The notes under the pieces are model-generated. The model was given only the letters and a program-made list of their open reading frames with translations, made no database searches and was not told where the DNA came from. A stretch of 64,000 nucleotides of DNA, taken from contig NZ_CP068437.1 in NCBI RefSeq assembly GCF_016757755.1, forward strand, positions 1,178,001 through 1,242,000, in the 5' to 3' direction. The translations under genes and the position numbers were made by a program. Positions 9,070 through 16,565 of this stretch are shown in pieces (within the stretch, counting starts at the first letter, position 1; each line of letters opens with the position of its first letter). This DNA is from Shewanella sp. KX20019 (GTDB lineage: Bacteria > Pseudomonadota > Gammaproteobacteria > Enterobacterales > Shewanellaceae).

Positions 9070-9498
9070 CGCCCACTTAAAGAGTCATCGGGTGTGACTG
9101 AGATGGATATCGCCAAGCGTCTTAACGATTACGGCTTCCACGCGCCAACCATGAGTTTCCCAGTTGCGGGCACCTTAATGATTGAGCCTACGGAATCTGA
9201 GTCTAAGGTAGAGCTAGATAGATTCATCGAAGCGATGATCTCTATTCGCGGCGAAGTCGCTAAAGTAGAAGCAGGCGAGTGGCCAGCGGACAACAACCCG
9301 CTACACAACGCGCCGCATACACTAGCCGACATTATGGATAGCGAGTTTGATTCACGTCCATATAGCCGCGAAGAGGCCGTGTTCCCAACGGCAGCGGTCA
9401 AGCTGAATAAGTTCTGGCCAACGGTTAATCGTATTGATGACGTGTTTGGTGATCGAAACCTTATGTGTGCTTGTGTACCAATCTCTGACTACGAATAA
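9070..9498 (+). pseudogene. Duplicated 3' end of gcvP (orphan C-terminal fragment)
   Basis: This is a direct repeat of gcvP positions 8322-8750, ending at the same TAA. It encodes the last 142 residues of GcvP, from PLKESSG to VPISDYE, without the catalytic part. By eye the copies differ at 11 bases, all synonymous third-codon positions and clustered in two patches (around 9189-9201 and 9333-9430). The encoded peptide is identical. An ATG in frame at 9094 or 9106 could start a 130-residue peptide, but no convincing ribosome site is present and no function is expected. The left breakpoint abuts TTTACTCTGACCCCATTTATTA-like DNA. Confidence 0.9.
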
Positions 9499-9520
9499 TA
9501 ATGGCTACTTGTGATGAGTG

Positions 9521-9580
9521 TTAATTAAGTTTGTGACTATATTAATGAAGTTTGTGACCGTAATTAAGATTGTGACTGGC
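9521..9580. repeat. Three imperfect ~20-bp direct repeats
   Basis: Three tandem units share the core TTAATkAAGTTTGTGAC: at 9521-9539, 9540-9560 and 9561-9580 (the last with AAGATTGTGAC). They lie between the duplicated gcvP tail and a terminator. Tandem direct repeats can be protein-binding sites or remnants of slippage; I do not recognise them. Confidence 0.6.
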
Positions 9581-9608
9581 TAGATAGCGAAACGCTCATA
9601 ACGACATT

Positions 9609-9640
9609 AAAAAGCGAACCTAAATGGTTCGCTTTTTTTT
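9609..9640 (+). terminator. Factor-independent terminator
   Basis: AAGCGAACC - TAAAT - GGTTCGC followed by eight Ts, preceded by an A-run, so it can act in both directions. This may be the original gcvP terminator, now displaced downstream of the duplicated tail. A nearly identical stem follows the cold-shock gene at 63628-63658. Confidence 0.85.
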
Positions 9641-10089
9641 GAGCTCTGTTTTACTTTTTCTCGGCTGCTAAGGGGAGCGCCGAGTTAGTCTAACGTTCGT
9701 TAGCTTAACTCTTTGGAGGGGGAACTCGAAAATGCCCCATAATCAGTTTCACTGATAAAAGTGGTAAATAGCACAATTAAAGCTTCAGGCTTATAAAAGC
9801 TAATGTGGGAGACAAGATGCAAGACCAGCCCACAAATTATCATATATGCCGCAGCCTAGAGACTTTTATTCCTGCTTGAACATTGCACTTTATGCAATGA
9901 TAGAGGTTCTTTGTTTCACTCAGGCAAAGAAACAGAGAATCAGTTCTTTTTATGTTATAACTCATTATTGATACACTGCTTTACTGTTAGTCTTGAGTGA
10001 TTAAAGTACTGGCAGCTTGTTCTTATTAAGACCGATCTTATTCGGAATTCAGCCTAATATACTGTTATGCCAATGAGGAGTGTTACAAC
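9641..10089. other. Intergenic region before first nuclease-like gene
   Basis: No gene is evident. It is AT-rich compared with gcvP. Near the end, GTTATGC at 10064-10070 resembles the first bases of an integron cassette after recombination. A strong GAGGAG ribosome site (10075-10080) serves the next gene. Confidence 0.4.
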
Positions 10090-11007
10090 TTGACCACTAG
10101 AATAACTCCTAGAATGATTGATCTAACTTATGAAGCATTATTAAAGTCATTCTGGAGGAAAAATGCGCTTAGTAAATTTCTTCGAGCTTCGCACGTATCT
10201 GAAAATTTTATTTCTTCGTGGGCGCAAGATGAATCAAAACGTAATTTATTAGATCGTATGTTTCAAGGGTTACAGGCGAGCGATAGGGGGAAATCTTTAA
10301 TTTTCCAAATGGCACGAAGCTTATCTGAACAAACAACTTTTCCTGACTTACGTAATTGGGAAGATTCACAACATAAAATACAAGAAGCAACTAAATCTGT
10401 TAATGACCTGAAGAAGTACTTGAAACAGCAAGATACTAAAGCTGAAAGTGAGAAAGAGAAAAAAGAAAGCCGAGAAAAGACAAGAAAAGAAAGAGAAGCG
10501 GTGCAACGTGCTCAAACAGATATTAGTAAACTGCAAAGTGAAATGGATGCAATGCACTCTAAAGTCGGTACTCAAGCAGGCGGTTATGAATTTGAAGAAT
10601 GGTTTTATAAACTATTAGATTTCAGCGAAATACAAAATAGAAAACCTTATAAAACTAATGGACGACAAATTGATGGTTCTTTAACAATTGAAGGAACTAC
10701 ATATTTGGTAGAGCTTAAGTTTACAAAGGGACAATCTGGAGCTCCTGATATTGACTCACTAAAGGCTAAAGTGAATAAAATGGCAGACAACACCATGGGA
10801 ATAATGGTTTCAATCTCAGGCTATAGTAGTGTTGCAATTAGTGATGCATCTGGCAGTAAAACTACATTACTTGTACTCGATGCTAGTCATTTATATTTAT
10901 TTCTATCTGGTGCAATGAGCTTCATAGAAATCATTACACGAATTAGGAGGCATGCATCCCAAACAGGAGAAGCATACTTAGCTACTAGCCAATTTGGTGG
11001 TCGCTAA
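10090..11007 (+). CDS. Restriction-endonuclease-like protein with coiled coil, attC-like cassette 1
   Basis: The product has 305 residues. Residues 1-95 form a helical N-terminal domain (SFWRKNALSKFLR, ESKRNLLDRMFQGL, EQTTFPDLRNWEDS). Residues 100-157 are a charged coiled coil. Residues 160-260 look like a PD-(D/E)XK nuclease core: EFEEWF (E168-E170), QIDG (D195) and VELKF (E208, K210). I know related proteins annotated as restriction endonucleases of unknown specificity; a defence role is inference. No methyltransferase partner lies nearby. The start is TTG at 10090, 9 bp after GAGGAG; a weaker ATG lies at 10114. The gene is AT-rich relative to gcvP and is followed directly by an attC-like inverted repeat, as in an integron cassette. 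Confidence 0.8.
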   Translation: MTTRITPRMIDLTYEALLKSFWRKNALSKFLRASHVSENFISSWAQDESKRNLLDRMFQGLQASDRGKSLIFQMARSLSEQTTFPDLRNWEDSQHKIQEATKSVNDLKKYLKQQDTKAESEKEKKESREKTRKEREAVQRAQTDISKLQSEMDAMHSKVGTQAGGYEFEEWFYKLLDFSEIQNRKPYKTNGRQIDGSLTIEGTTYLVELKFTKGQSGAPDIDSLKAKVNKMADNTMGIMVSISGYSSVAISDASGSKTTLLVLDASHLYLFLSGAMSFIEIITRIRRHASQTGEAYLATSQFGGR

Positions 11008-11112
11008 AATTGGCATGGTAAGGGGTTTAAATGGAACTAAAACAGTGGGTTACGTTTCGCTTTGCTACACATTTTAATCCACTGTTTTAGTCCGCTTAAT
11101 GCGGCGTTATAC
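11005..11112 (+). repeat. attC-like site 1 (integron-type recombination site)
   Basis: This imperfect palindrome starts at the stop codon of the preceding gene. The left arm GGAACTAAAACAGTGGGTTA (11033-11052) pairs with the right arm TTAATCCACTGTTTTAGTCC (11074-11093) with a single extra base, as in attC extrahelical bases. The centre contains TTTCGCTTTGC. It ends with GCGGCGTTATAC, close to the attC R' consensus (GTTRRRY). The partner R'' box is poorly conserved (GCATGGTAAG can pair with CTTAATGC). A sibling copy follows the next gene. Confidence 0.6.
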
Positions 11113-11125
11113 AAAATGGAGAGTC

Positions 11126-11848
11126 ATGCAATATAAAAGTAGAAGTGTTACTGGAGATGCAGGAGAATATTTCTTTGCATATAAATTAACATCTATGTTT
11201 TCTTGGGTAGTTAGGCTCCTTGACGTTGATTTAGGGGTGGATGCTGAAGTAGAAGTCGTAGAGCAAGAAAAAAGTGAATTTAGATTAATTAAAGTTCAAA
11301 TTAAATCTTCTACAAACATAACAGGAAACACGCATAGTATCAGTGTTTCAGAAGAGCATATTTCGTATTGGAAGAATAGTAATTTACCTGTAATTGTTTG
11401 CCTTGTTGATTTAACAACCGAGAAAATATATTGGCGAAAAATTGAATCAGAAGGCGATTACTCCACAAGTGGCGTCAGTTGTAAAGTGCAATTTGACTTA
11501 ACAAAGCATGAGTTAACAGCATCAACAAAAGAAGCTCTGATTGATATAGCTATACCAAATGAGGTCAAAGAGTATGAACGTTTGAAAGATCTTTTGAATA
11601 TTGAGCTTAACAAACTTCCATGCCCTGTTAGGCATTATTCTGGTCATTGTGGTGAAGAGTTAAGCACTTTATATGATGCAATAGCGATTGCTCGGCCTCT
11701 GCTCGATAAACTAAGAAATCTGATATTTATCCACCCAAATATTGGTAATAACGGTGTGAACTCTAGAACAGAAAATATTCAACTGTTCTTAAATCAAAGT
11801 TCAAATTACTGTGATTTATGCAATAGGGAAGAAAACGGTTACGATTAG
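11126..11848 (+). CDS. DUF4365-like PD-(D/E)XK protein, attC-like cassette 2
   Basis: The product has 240 residues. It opens with TGDAGEYFFAYKL (E14), followed by LGVDAEVEV (D39) and LIKVQIKSS (Q58-x-K60), the pattern of DUF4365, a nuclease-like family that favours mobile and defence loci. The C-terminal half (residues 130-240) is unrecognised and ends with CDLCNREENGYD. I start at ATG 11126, with GGAGAG just upstream; an earlier frame start at 11099 lies inside the attC-like site and adds only site-derived residues. The unit of one gene plus one downstream attC-like site is typical of integron cassettes. Activity and targets are unknown. Confidence 0.75.
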   Translation: MQYKSRSVTGDAGEYFFAYKLTSMFSWVVRLLDVDLGVDAEVEVVEQEKSEFRLIKVQIKSSTNITGNTHSISVSEEHISYWKNSNLPVIVCLVDLTTEKIYWRKIESEGDYSTSGVSCKVQFDLTKHELTASTKEALIDIAIPNEVKEYERLKDLLNIELNKLPCPVRHYSGHCGEELSTLYDAIAIARPLLDKLRNLIFIHPNIGNNGVNSRTENIQLFLNQSSNYCDLCNREENGYD

Positions 11849-11940
11849 ATTTTGTATGGCAATGTAATTAAACCGGACCAAAACAGTGGGTTACATTCCG
11901 CTCCGCTCCAGATTTTAACCCGCTATTTTAGTCCGCTTAT
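11849..11940 (+). repeat. attC-like site 2, truncated at its right end
   Basis: This sibling of the site at 11005-11112 has left arm GGACCAAAACAGTGGGTTA (11875-11893), centre ATTCCGCTCCGCTCC, and right arm TTTTAACCCGCTATTTTAGTCC (11913-11934). After TCCGCTTAT the expected GCGGCGTTAT box is missing. Instead the left end of a REP-transposase element begins within a few bases. Disruption of the site by that element is the simplest reading. Confidence 0.6.
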
Positions 11941-11944
11941 AAAC

Positions 11945-13209
11945 CAAACATAGACACCCATCATTAATTGCATGTTTTAGTGCTTCTCACTAAGCTTTAG
12001 TCATTGCTTAAGTAAGAGGTTGTTATGCCCCGTCCCAGAAGTACGTTGATTAGCTTAGAAGACACTCCCTATTATCACTGTTGTAGCCGTGTCGTTCGGC
12101 GCGCGTTTTTATGTGGAGACGATAAGTATACCGGCAAGAATTACGACCATCGTCGCGGGTGGGTTGAAGCGCAAATATTGAAATTAACTGAAGTGTTTGC
12201 GATTGATGTTGCGGCGTATGCCGTGATGAGTAATCACTTGCACGTAGTGCTCTATGTTGACCTGGATACTGTAAATAACTGGTCAGATAAAGAGGTGGTT
12301 GAACAGTGGCACAAGTTATTCAATGGTACTGATTTAACGCAAAAATTTGTTAAGGGAGAGGTGATTGAAGAGTGTATGGTCGGGGCATTAAAACACTTAA
12401 TAGCGACTTACCGTTCACGTTTGAGTGATGTTAGCTGGTTTATGCGTTGTCTTAATGAACCGATTGCTCGGCAGGCTAATTTTGAAGATAACTGCACAGG
12501 GCATTTCTGGGAAGGGCGCTTCAAAAGTCAAGCATTGCTGGATGATGCCGCAGTGCTGGCCTGTATGGCCTATGTAGAGCTTAATCCTATTCGCGCTGAG
12601 ATGGCTAAAACGCCTGAAAAATCAGACTACACCAGTCTCCAACTGAGAGTGAATGCCGCTCTGAAAGGGAAGCAACCAGCCAAGCTCTTACCTTTTATCG
12701 GTAATGAAAAGAAGTATCAACCAAAAGGTATCAATTTTTCGCTTAAAGATTACTTGATACTTGTCGATGAAACGGGGAGGATTATTCGTGATGACAAACG
12801 AGGTTCTATCTCCTCCAATGCAGAGAAGATATTGAGTAGACTGAATATTCCTAGCGATAACTGGCTGAAAATAGCTACTGATTTTGGTAAGTTGTTTCAT
12901 GGTCCAGTCGGGTCATTACAAGAACTGACCCATTACTGTGAGCATCTAGAAAAGCGACGACGGCACTTTGCGAGTAGCTGCCAGTACTTCTCGGCAAGTT
13001 GAATCTATAGAGCCACAAACCTTTCAGTTTTTGAGTCACTCTAAGGTAGACTCACTGTGATTAAAATCTTCGAATTTGCTGCGAAACACACCTTTCTATC
13101 GTATTACCCTGCCTAAATAATGCTTTTAGAAGTCACTTTGCTGGCTTTCACCAACTTAGATGCTCGTCATGGGAATATAGCTATATAGTGCTGATTAATA
13201 ATGGGTGGC
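11945..13209 (+). mobile_element. REP-associated (HUH) transposase element with inverted ends
   Basis: The left end CACCCATCATTAAT (11955-11968) and right end ATTAATAATGGGTG (13194-13207) are near-perfect inverted repeats flanking a complete Y1-type transposase gene (12025-13002). The same two ends bound a 186-bp miniature derivative at 15541-15726. A lone left end occurs at 17152-17177. The element sits against a truncated attC-like site on its left and truncates another transposase gene on its right. Confidence 0.65.
12025..13002 (+). CDS. REP-associated transposase (IS200/Y1-like, HUH superfamily)
   Basis: The product is a 325-residue transposase of the Y1/RAYT group, single-strand nucleases that move elements with hairpin ends. 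It begins MPRPRSTLISLEDTPYYHCCSRVVRRAFLCG. The HUH metal motif is HLHVV near residue 72 (MSNHLHVVLY), followed later by GHFWEGRFKSQ and YVELNPIRAEM. The usual catalytic tyrosine of short RAYTs (RRYVRYxN context) is replaced here by RCLNEPIARQAN, so the nucleophile is not obvious; candidates are tyrosines near residue 133. The start has AGAGG 6 bp upstream. It lies between inverted CACCCATYATTAAT ends. It appears intact and may still be active on related miniature copies. Confidence 0.88.
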   Translation: MPRPRSTLISLEDTPYYHCCSRVVRRAFLCGDDKYTGKNYDHRRGWVEAQILKLTEVFAIDVAAYAVMSNHLHVVLYVDLDTVNNWSDKEVVEQWHKLFNGTDLTQKFVKGEVIEECMVGALKHLIATYRSRLSDVSWFMRCLNEPIARQANFEDNCTGHFWEGRFKSQALLDDAAVLACMAYVELNPIRAEMAKTPEKSDYTSLQLRVNAALKGKQPAKLLPFIGNEKKYQPKGINFSLKDYLILVDETGRIIRDDKRGSISSNAEKILSRLNIPSDNWLKIATDFGKLFHGPVGSLQELTHYCEHLEKRRRHFASSCQYFSAS

Positions 13210-13732
13210 TTTAGGTTTTTCTTTTCCTTGAGGGTGAATGGCAAGATAAACACAGTGGGGTGTACATAGCTCTGAGGCTTTTCCTAGGGCGTTGACTTGA
13301 TAACTCGACCATTGATATTCACTAGGGTCATCGACCATATTAGCTCTTACTGGATTAAGTTCGATATAACGATAGAGCTGGATTAAGTAGACTTCTGTTT
13401 GTACTAGGCAAGACTTATAGCGCCCCTCCCATAGTGTTCCTGAGCGTTTATAGGTGTAATTGAAATACCTTACATACTGTCTCCCAAGGGATTGCATCAT
13501 TTGACTAAATAGCACCAGTTTTCAGTGGAGTGCAAAGTAAGTGAACGTGGTTTGTCATAAATACCCAAGCATGAATTTCTACCTGAAACTTCTTGGCGTA
13601 GTCCTTTAGCCATCCCGTATAGGCAATAAAGTCTTGTTGTGAAGCAAAGCAGGCTTGGCGATTGTTGCCGCGTTGAATGATATGTTGAGGTACACCTATA
13701 GGGTTGGCTCTAGGCTTTCTAGGCATGTGCAA
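13195..13732 (-). pseudogene. Frameshifted and 3'-truncated REP-associated transposase
   Basis: The first frame (13505-13732) encodes MPRKPRANPIGVPQHIIQRGNNRQACF and the HUH site NHVHLLCTPL. The second (13195-13515) continues with SQMMQSLGRQYVRYFNYTYKRSGTLWEGRYKS and includes the catalytic tyrosine region. They are joined if one T is removed from the TTT at 13505-13510 (GCTATTTAGTC), so one base insertion broke the gene. The C-terminus is short and ends in KATHY, read from the right end of the neighbouring transposase element, so the 3' end is probably also truncated. It belongs to the short RAYT type, distinct from the 12025 gene. Confidence 0.85.
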
Positions 13733-13782
13733 GTTCCTTTTGCAAAGCTCATTTATAGCAGAGTATAGGTCAGTTATTTAAT

Positions 13783-13796
13783 TTTACTCTGACCCC
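13783..13796. repeat. TTTACTCTGACCCC junction motif
   Basis: The 14-mer TTTACTCTGACCCC lies about 50 bp upstream of the broken minus-strand transposase gene, where an element end would be expected. It is identical to 9048-9061 next to the duplicated gcvP tail and partly matches TTTACTCTGA at 18362-18371. Confidence 0.6.
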
Positions 13797-13815
13797 AAAT
13801 TTTGCAAAAGACAAT

Positions 13816-13843
13816 AAAAAAGACAGCTAATGCTGTCTTTTTT
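13816..13843. terminator. Bidirectional terminator
   Basis: AAAAAAGACAGC - TAAT - GCTGTCTTTTTT is a perfect stem with a T-run in either direction. It lies just downstream of the minus-strand lipoprotein gene that ends at 13879. Confidence 0.85.
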
Positions 13844-13878
13844 AGTTTTATCATTGCTGATAAAAATCTTATATAAAA

Positions 13879-15183
13879 CTAATCTTCAAGAAAAACCGTT
13901 AGCTCCATATAGTTGGTTTGATAATCAAGTACACTGATTTCATCATCTGTCATGCGATTTCTGTCGGCTAATAACTTACGCCATTCATTTAATGTTTTAA
14001 CTGAGTCGTATCCTCTGATACCAATTCGTAAGTTAGGTAAACTAAGTGAGTCAAACTTTGCATCTAAAGCTGTAGGCAGTTTTAGATCTGGCATGCTACC
14101 TGATGCCCCGCCCCAAATAGCCCACTCGGCATGACCATCATCGGTAACCCCCGACAGAGTCATATGAGTCAATGCAACATCACCAACACCTGTAAAATCA
14201 TATTGATAAGGGGCTTGTCCAGTAGATATTTCCGCTAATAATGCGTTAACAGAATCAACGAAGCCGTTTGCTGGATCCCAGAGCATAACCGGAGAAGTGG
14301 CGCCTTCGGATGTAACAAGGTGTCGCGCTGAACTATAACTTTCAGCGAGCTTATTACCCACGTACTCTTGACCATATATCGCCGGCCAAACATAACTTTT
14401 ATTAGTTAATGTCGGATAAACAAATACCAAATCATTTGAGCTATAATTACGCCAACCATCAAACGATAAAGCATATAAGTACCTTGCGTTATTAGGGTTA
14501 ACGTAATCAACGGCTACACCTTCGTGAGTAAAGTCGCTCAAGCCCAATGTATATTGTGTTTGATTGCTTAAATCAATACTGCCAGCGAGACTGCTCTGAC
14601 CATCAGCAGCAACTAATTGCACATCGATTGGACCTGTACCATCACACCATTCTATTTCGGGATTACTAGCCAATGGCATTAATTCGAAGCTACTGCCTCC
14701 CAGGTACAACATACTGTCAGGGGCATCGGCTATAAGCGACTGCACTGGAAACTCGACTTGTTTACAGTTACAACCTTCTTCGTTGTTATCATCCCTAAAA
14801 TAGGTAACACCTAAATCACCGGCCTCAACATCAACAGTAGAGATAACCTTGAGTTCAGGCTGGTCTTTATAATAGATCTGATTTTCCGCGGTTAAGGTGA
14901 GATGTTTTGCGTTACTCGGCCAGTCAGCAGTGAGCGCTCCAGCGCTATCTGTTACATACTCTGCAATAATGTCACCGGTATTATTGTGCACAAATACGTT
15001 AACATCAGGCTTAGGTTTTTTGATTCCACATTGATTACTAACCACTGTATTTAAGGTGATTTGTGGCGCATTGCCGCCGGATGAACCACCATTGTCTGTA
15101 GAGCCTGATGAGTCATCTCCGCTGCCACAAGCAGTTAAAACCAATGCGAATATTGCAGTCAACGTCCATTTTTTTGCCGTCAT
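13879..15183 (-). CDS. Hypothetical lipoprotein, 434 residues
   Basis: The N-terminus MTAKKWTLTAIFALVLTACGSGDDSS has a clear lipobox (LTAC, cysteine 19) followed by a serine/glycine/aspartate-rich linker, so the mature protein is probably a membrane-anchored lipoprotein. The rest is acidic and rich in beta-type sequence, with five later cysteines including a CNC pair near residue 139. Residues 46-110 (NQCGIKKPKPDVNVFVHNNTGDIIAEYVTDSAGALTADW) resemble a carboxypeptidase-regulatory-like beta domain. I do not recognise the whole protein. The start is supported by AGGAAGA just upstream. It is a single gene with its own terminator, and codon use does not stand out. Confidence 0.75.
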   Translation of the reverse strand: MTAKKWTLTAIFALVLTACGSGDDSSGSTDNGGSSGGNAPQITLNTVVSNQCGIKKPKPDVNVFVHNNTGDIIAEYVTDSAGALTADWPSNAKHLTLTAENQIYYKDQPELKVISTVDVEAGDLGVTYFRDDNNEEGCNCKQVEFPVQSLIADAPDSMLYLGGSSFELMPLASNPEIEWCDGTGPIDVQLVAADGQSSLAGSIDLSNQTQYTLGLSDFTHEGVAVDYVNPNNARYLYALSFDGWRNYSSNDLVFVYPTLTNKSYVWPAIYGQEYVGNKLAESYSSARHLVTSEGATSPVMLWDPANGFVDSVNALLAEISTGQAPYQYDFTGVGDVALTHMTLSGVTDDGHAEWAIWGGASGSMPDLKLPTALDAKFDSLSLPNLRIGIRGYDSVKTLNEWRKLLADRNRMTDDEISVLDYQTNYMELTVFLED

Positions 15184-15540
15184 GTCTTCTTCCTGAATAT
15201 GTTGAGATACACTAAATAGTCACTTATTTAGCTTTGTAAAATACGTTCCTTTAACGATAAGTGGAGCTTGTTAAAATTAAGGTGATTGTGGTAAAGACTC
15301 AGATATAAGAACACTTATAAATGATTAAAGTTATATAGAGCCTCTACGGCAATGGCGCTAATTTAGGTCCGAAATCAGTAAAAATCAAACCAAGACCACT
15401 GTTAAAAGCATGTAAAGAAACGTGGTCGCAACCGTACAGTTTTACAGCAAAAAAGTCTATATGCTTATATACAAAAAAACCGATTTATAATGAGTAAATC
15501 AGTAGGGTAGAGTAATTTTTTCAGCTTAGAAGGGAAACCA
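15184..15540. other. Non-coding region upstream of lipoprotein gene
   Basis: This holds the promoter region of the minus-strand lipoprotein gene and AT-rich DNA with no gene I can support. It runs up to the left end of the miniature element at 15541. Confidence 0.4.
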
Positions 15541-15726
15541 ATCATAGTCACCCATCATTAATGGCATGAATATCGACCTCCAACTATGCTTTGAAAGCTC
15601 ATTTAGCAAGGAGGTTGCATGCCAAAGCCGAGACGAACTCTCATTAGTATTAAGCTCTTTATTTGGCGAGAAAATTCCTATTAGTACTGTTGAGCGGCGT
15701 GATTAGTAATGGGTGGCTTTAGTCAT
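15541..15726 (+). mobile_element. 186-bp miniature derivative of the REP-transposase element
   Basis: It has the same left end (CACCCATCATTAAT at 15549-15562) and right end (ATTAGTAATGGGTG at 15702-15715) as the intact element at 11945-13209. Inside, ATGCCAAAGCCG at 15619 begins a frame MPKPRRTLISI matching the transposase N-terminus. After that, most of the gene is deleted: CCTATTAGTACTGTTGAGC corresponds to the YHCC region, followed at once by the right end. It is non-autonomous; it could be mobilised in trans only if its ends suffice. Confidence 0.7.
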
Positions 15727-15997
15727 TTGTTTTATTGGCATCGATCACTTGCTATAGTGATTAATAGTTGTTAATTTGTACGAAATCATTTTTATCACAG
15801 GCTATACAGTCTGTTAATAGATTAATGCTTAGTAAACTCGTAAGGGTGAAACGCAGGGCTGGCCGCCTTTCTATTTGATACAAACCATACGGTTGTATTG
15901 TGATATTCAATTGGGGTTTCCTCCCTAAAGGGGAGCCTGTTCGCATACAGAACGCCACTGACTTGCATGCGGCATCAATTAAGTATTGGATACAATT
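15727..15997. other. Intergenic region before third nuclease-like gene
   Basis: No gene is supported. A CTCCCTAAAGGGGAG hairpin lies near 15922. The region may hold the promoter of the gene at 15998. No attC-like repeat is visible here. Confidence 0.4.
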
Positions 15998-16393
15998 ATG
16001 CCTGTTAAACACGTTCAAAGAACTGCTCCTGCGAATAACTACTACAGAAATACCTCTTTCGAAACTCTAGCTGTCAGCTGGCTAACTTATGATGGTTGGG
16101 AAGTTTTCACGCCTATCATTGATCATGACATGAAAACAGATTTACTGATTAGCGATGGTGACAATTTTTATCGAATTCAAATCAAAACTGTTGAAACTAA
16201 TGATGAAAGTTTTCAAGTAGAGAATAGATGGGGTGATGCAAAAATCGACTTCGTTATCTATTTTTCTAAATCTGCAAATTGGGGGTATATCATGAAACCT
16301 TTCATGCAGAAAAAAAAGTCACTGAAAGCTAAGGGGCATATCAAGTTTCACCAGCACGCTAAACCATTTATCAAAGCATTTAGTGCGATCTAG
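15998..16393 (+). CDS. Small PD-(D/E)XK endonuclease-like protein
   Basis: The product has 131 residues and a nuclease-fold pattern: SFETLAVSWLTYDGWEVFTP (E22), KTDLLI (D48) and YRIQIKTVE (Q61-x-K63), then a basic C-terminus KPFMQKKKSLKAKGH. This arrangement resembles the PD-(D/E)XK group associated with group I intron homing endonucleases (PF11645-like), but there is no intron here. I choose the ATG at 15998; a TTG at 15986 is possible. It follows the miniature transposon and has no attC-like repeat after it. With the genes at 10090 and 11126 it makes three small nuclease-fold proteins within 6 kb. Its biological role is unknown. Confidence 0.7.
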   Translation: MPVKHVQRTAPANNYYRNTSFETLAVSWLTYDGWEVFTPIIDHDMKTDLLISDGDNFYRIQIKTVETNDESFQVENRWGDAKIDFVIYFSKSANWGYIMKPFMQKKKSLKAKGHIKFHQHAKPFIKAFSAI

Positions 16394-16565
16394 AATAAGT
16401 GGGGAGCCCTCAGACTCTGATCTCCAATTTTGGATCTTTGAGGAAGAGTAAAGTATAAGTACTCTTATGAACTTTGGCGCATCCCTAATGGTCTCGGTGG
16501 TTACTACATGAATAGAAGCGGTACATACAGTACTATTCCATACTCATTTATATAGGTTTATTAGA

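Noticed and set aside
9094..9498. A separate small GcvP-like gene
   Set aside because: It encodes only the C-terminal part without catalytic residues and is explained as the duplicated tail of gcvP.
13505..13515. Programmed frameshift in the minus-strand RAYT
   Set aside because: The site is only a TTT run with no strong slippery heptamer or following structure; a single-base insertion in a decaying gene is simpler.
15761..16018. Minus-strand 85-residue protein
   Set aside because: It overlaps the nuclease-like gene on the other strand and has no signal or motif.
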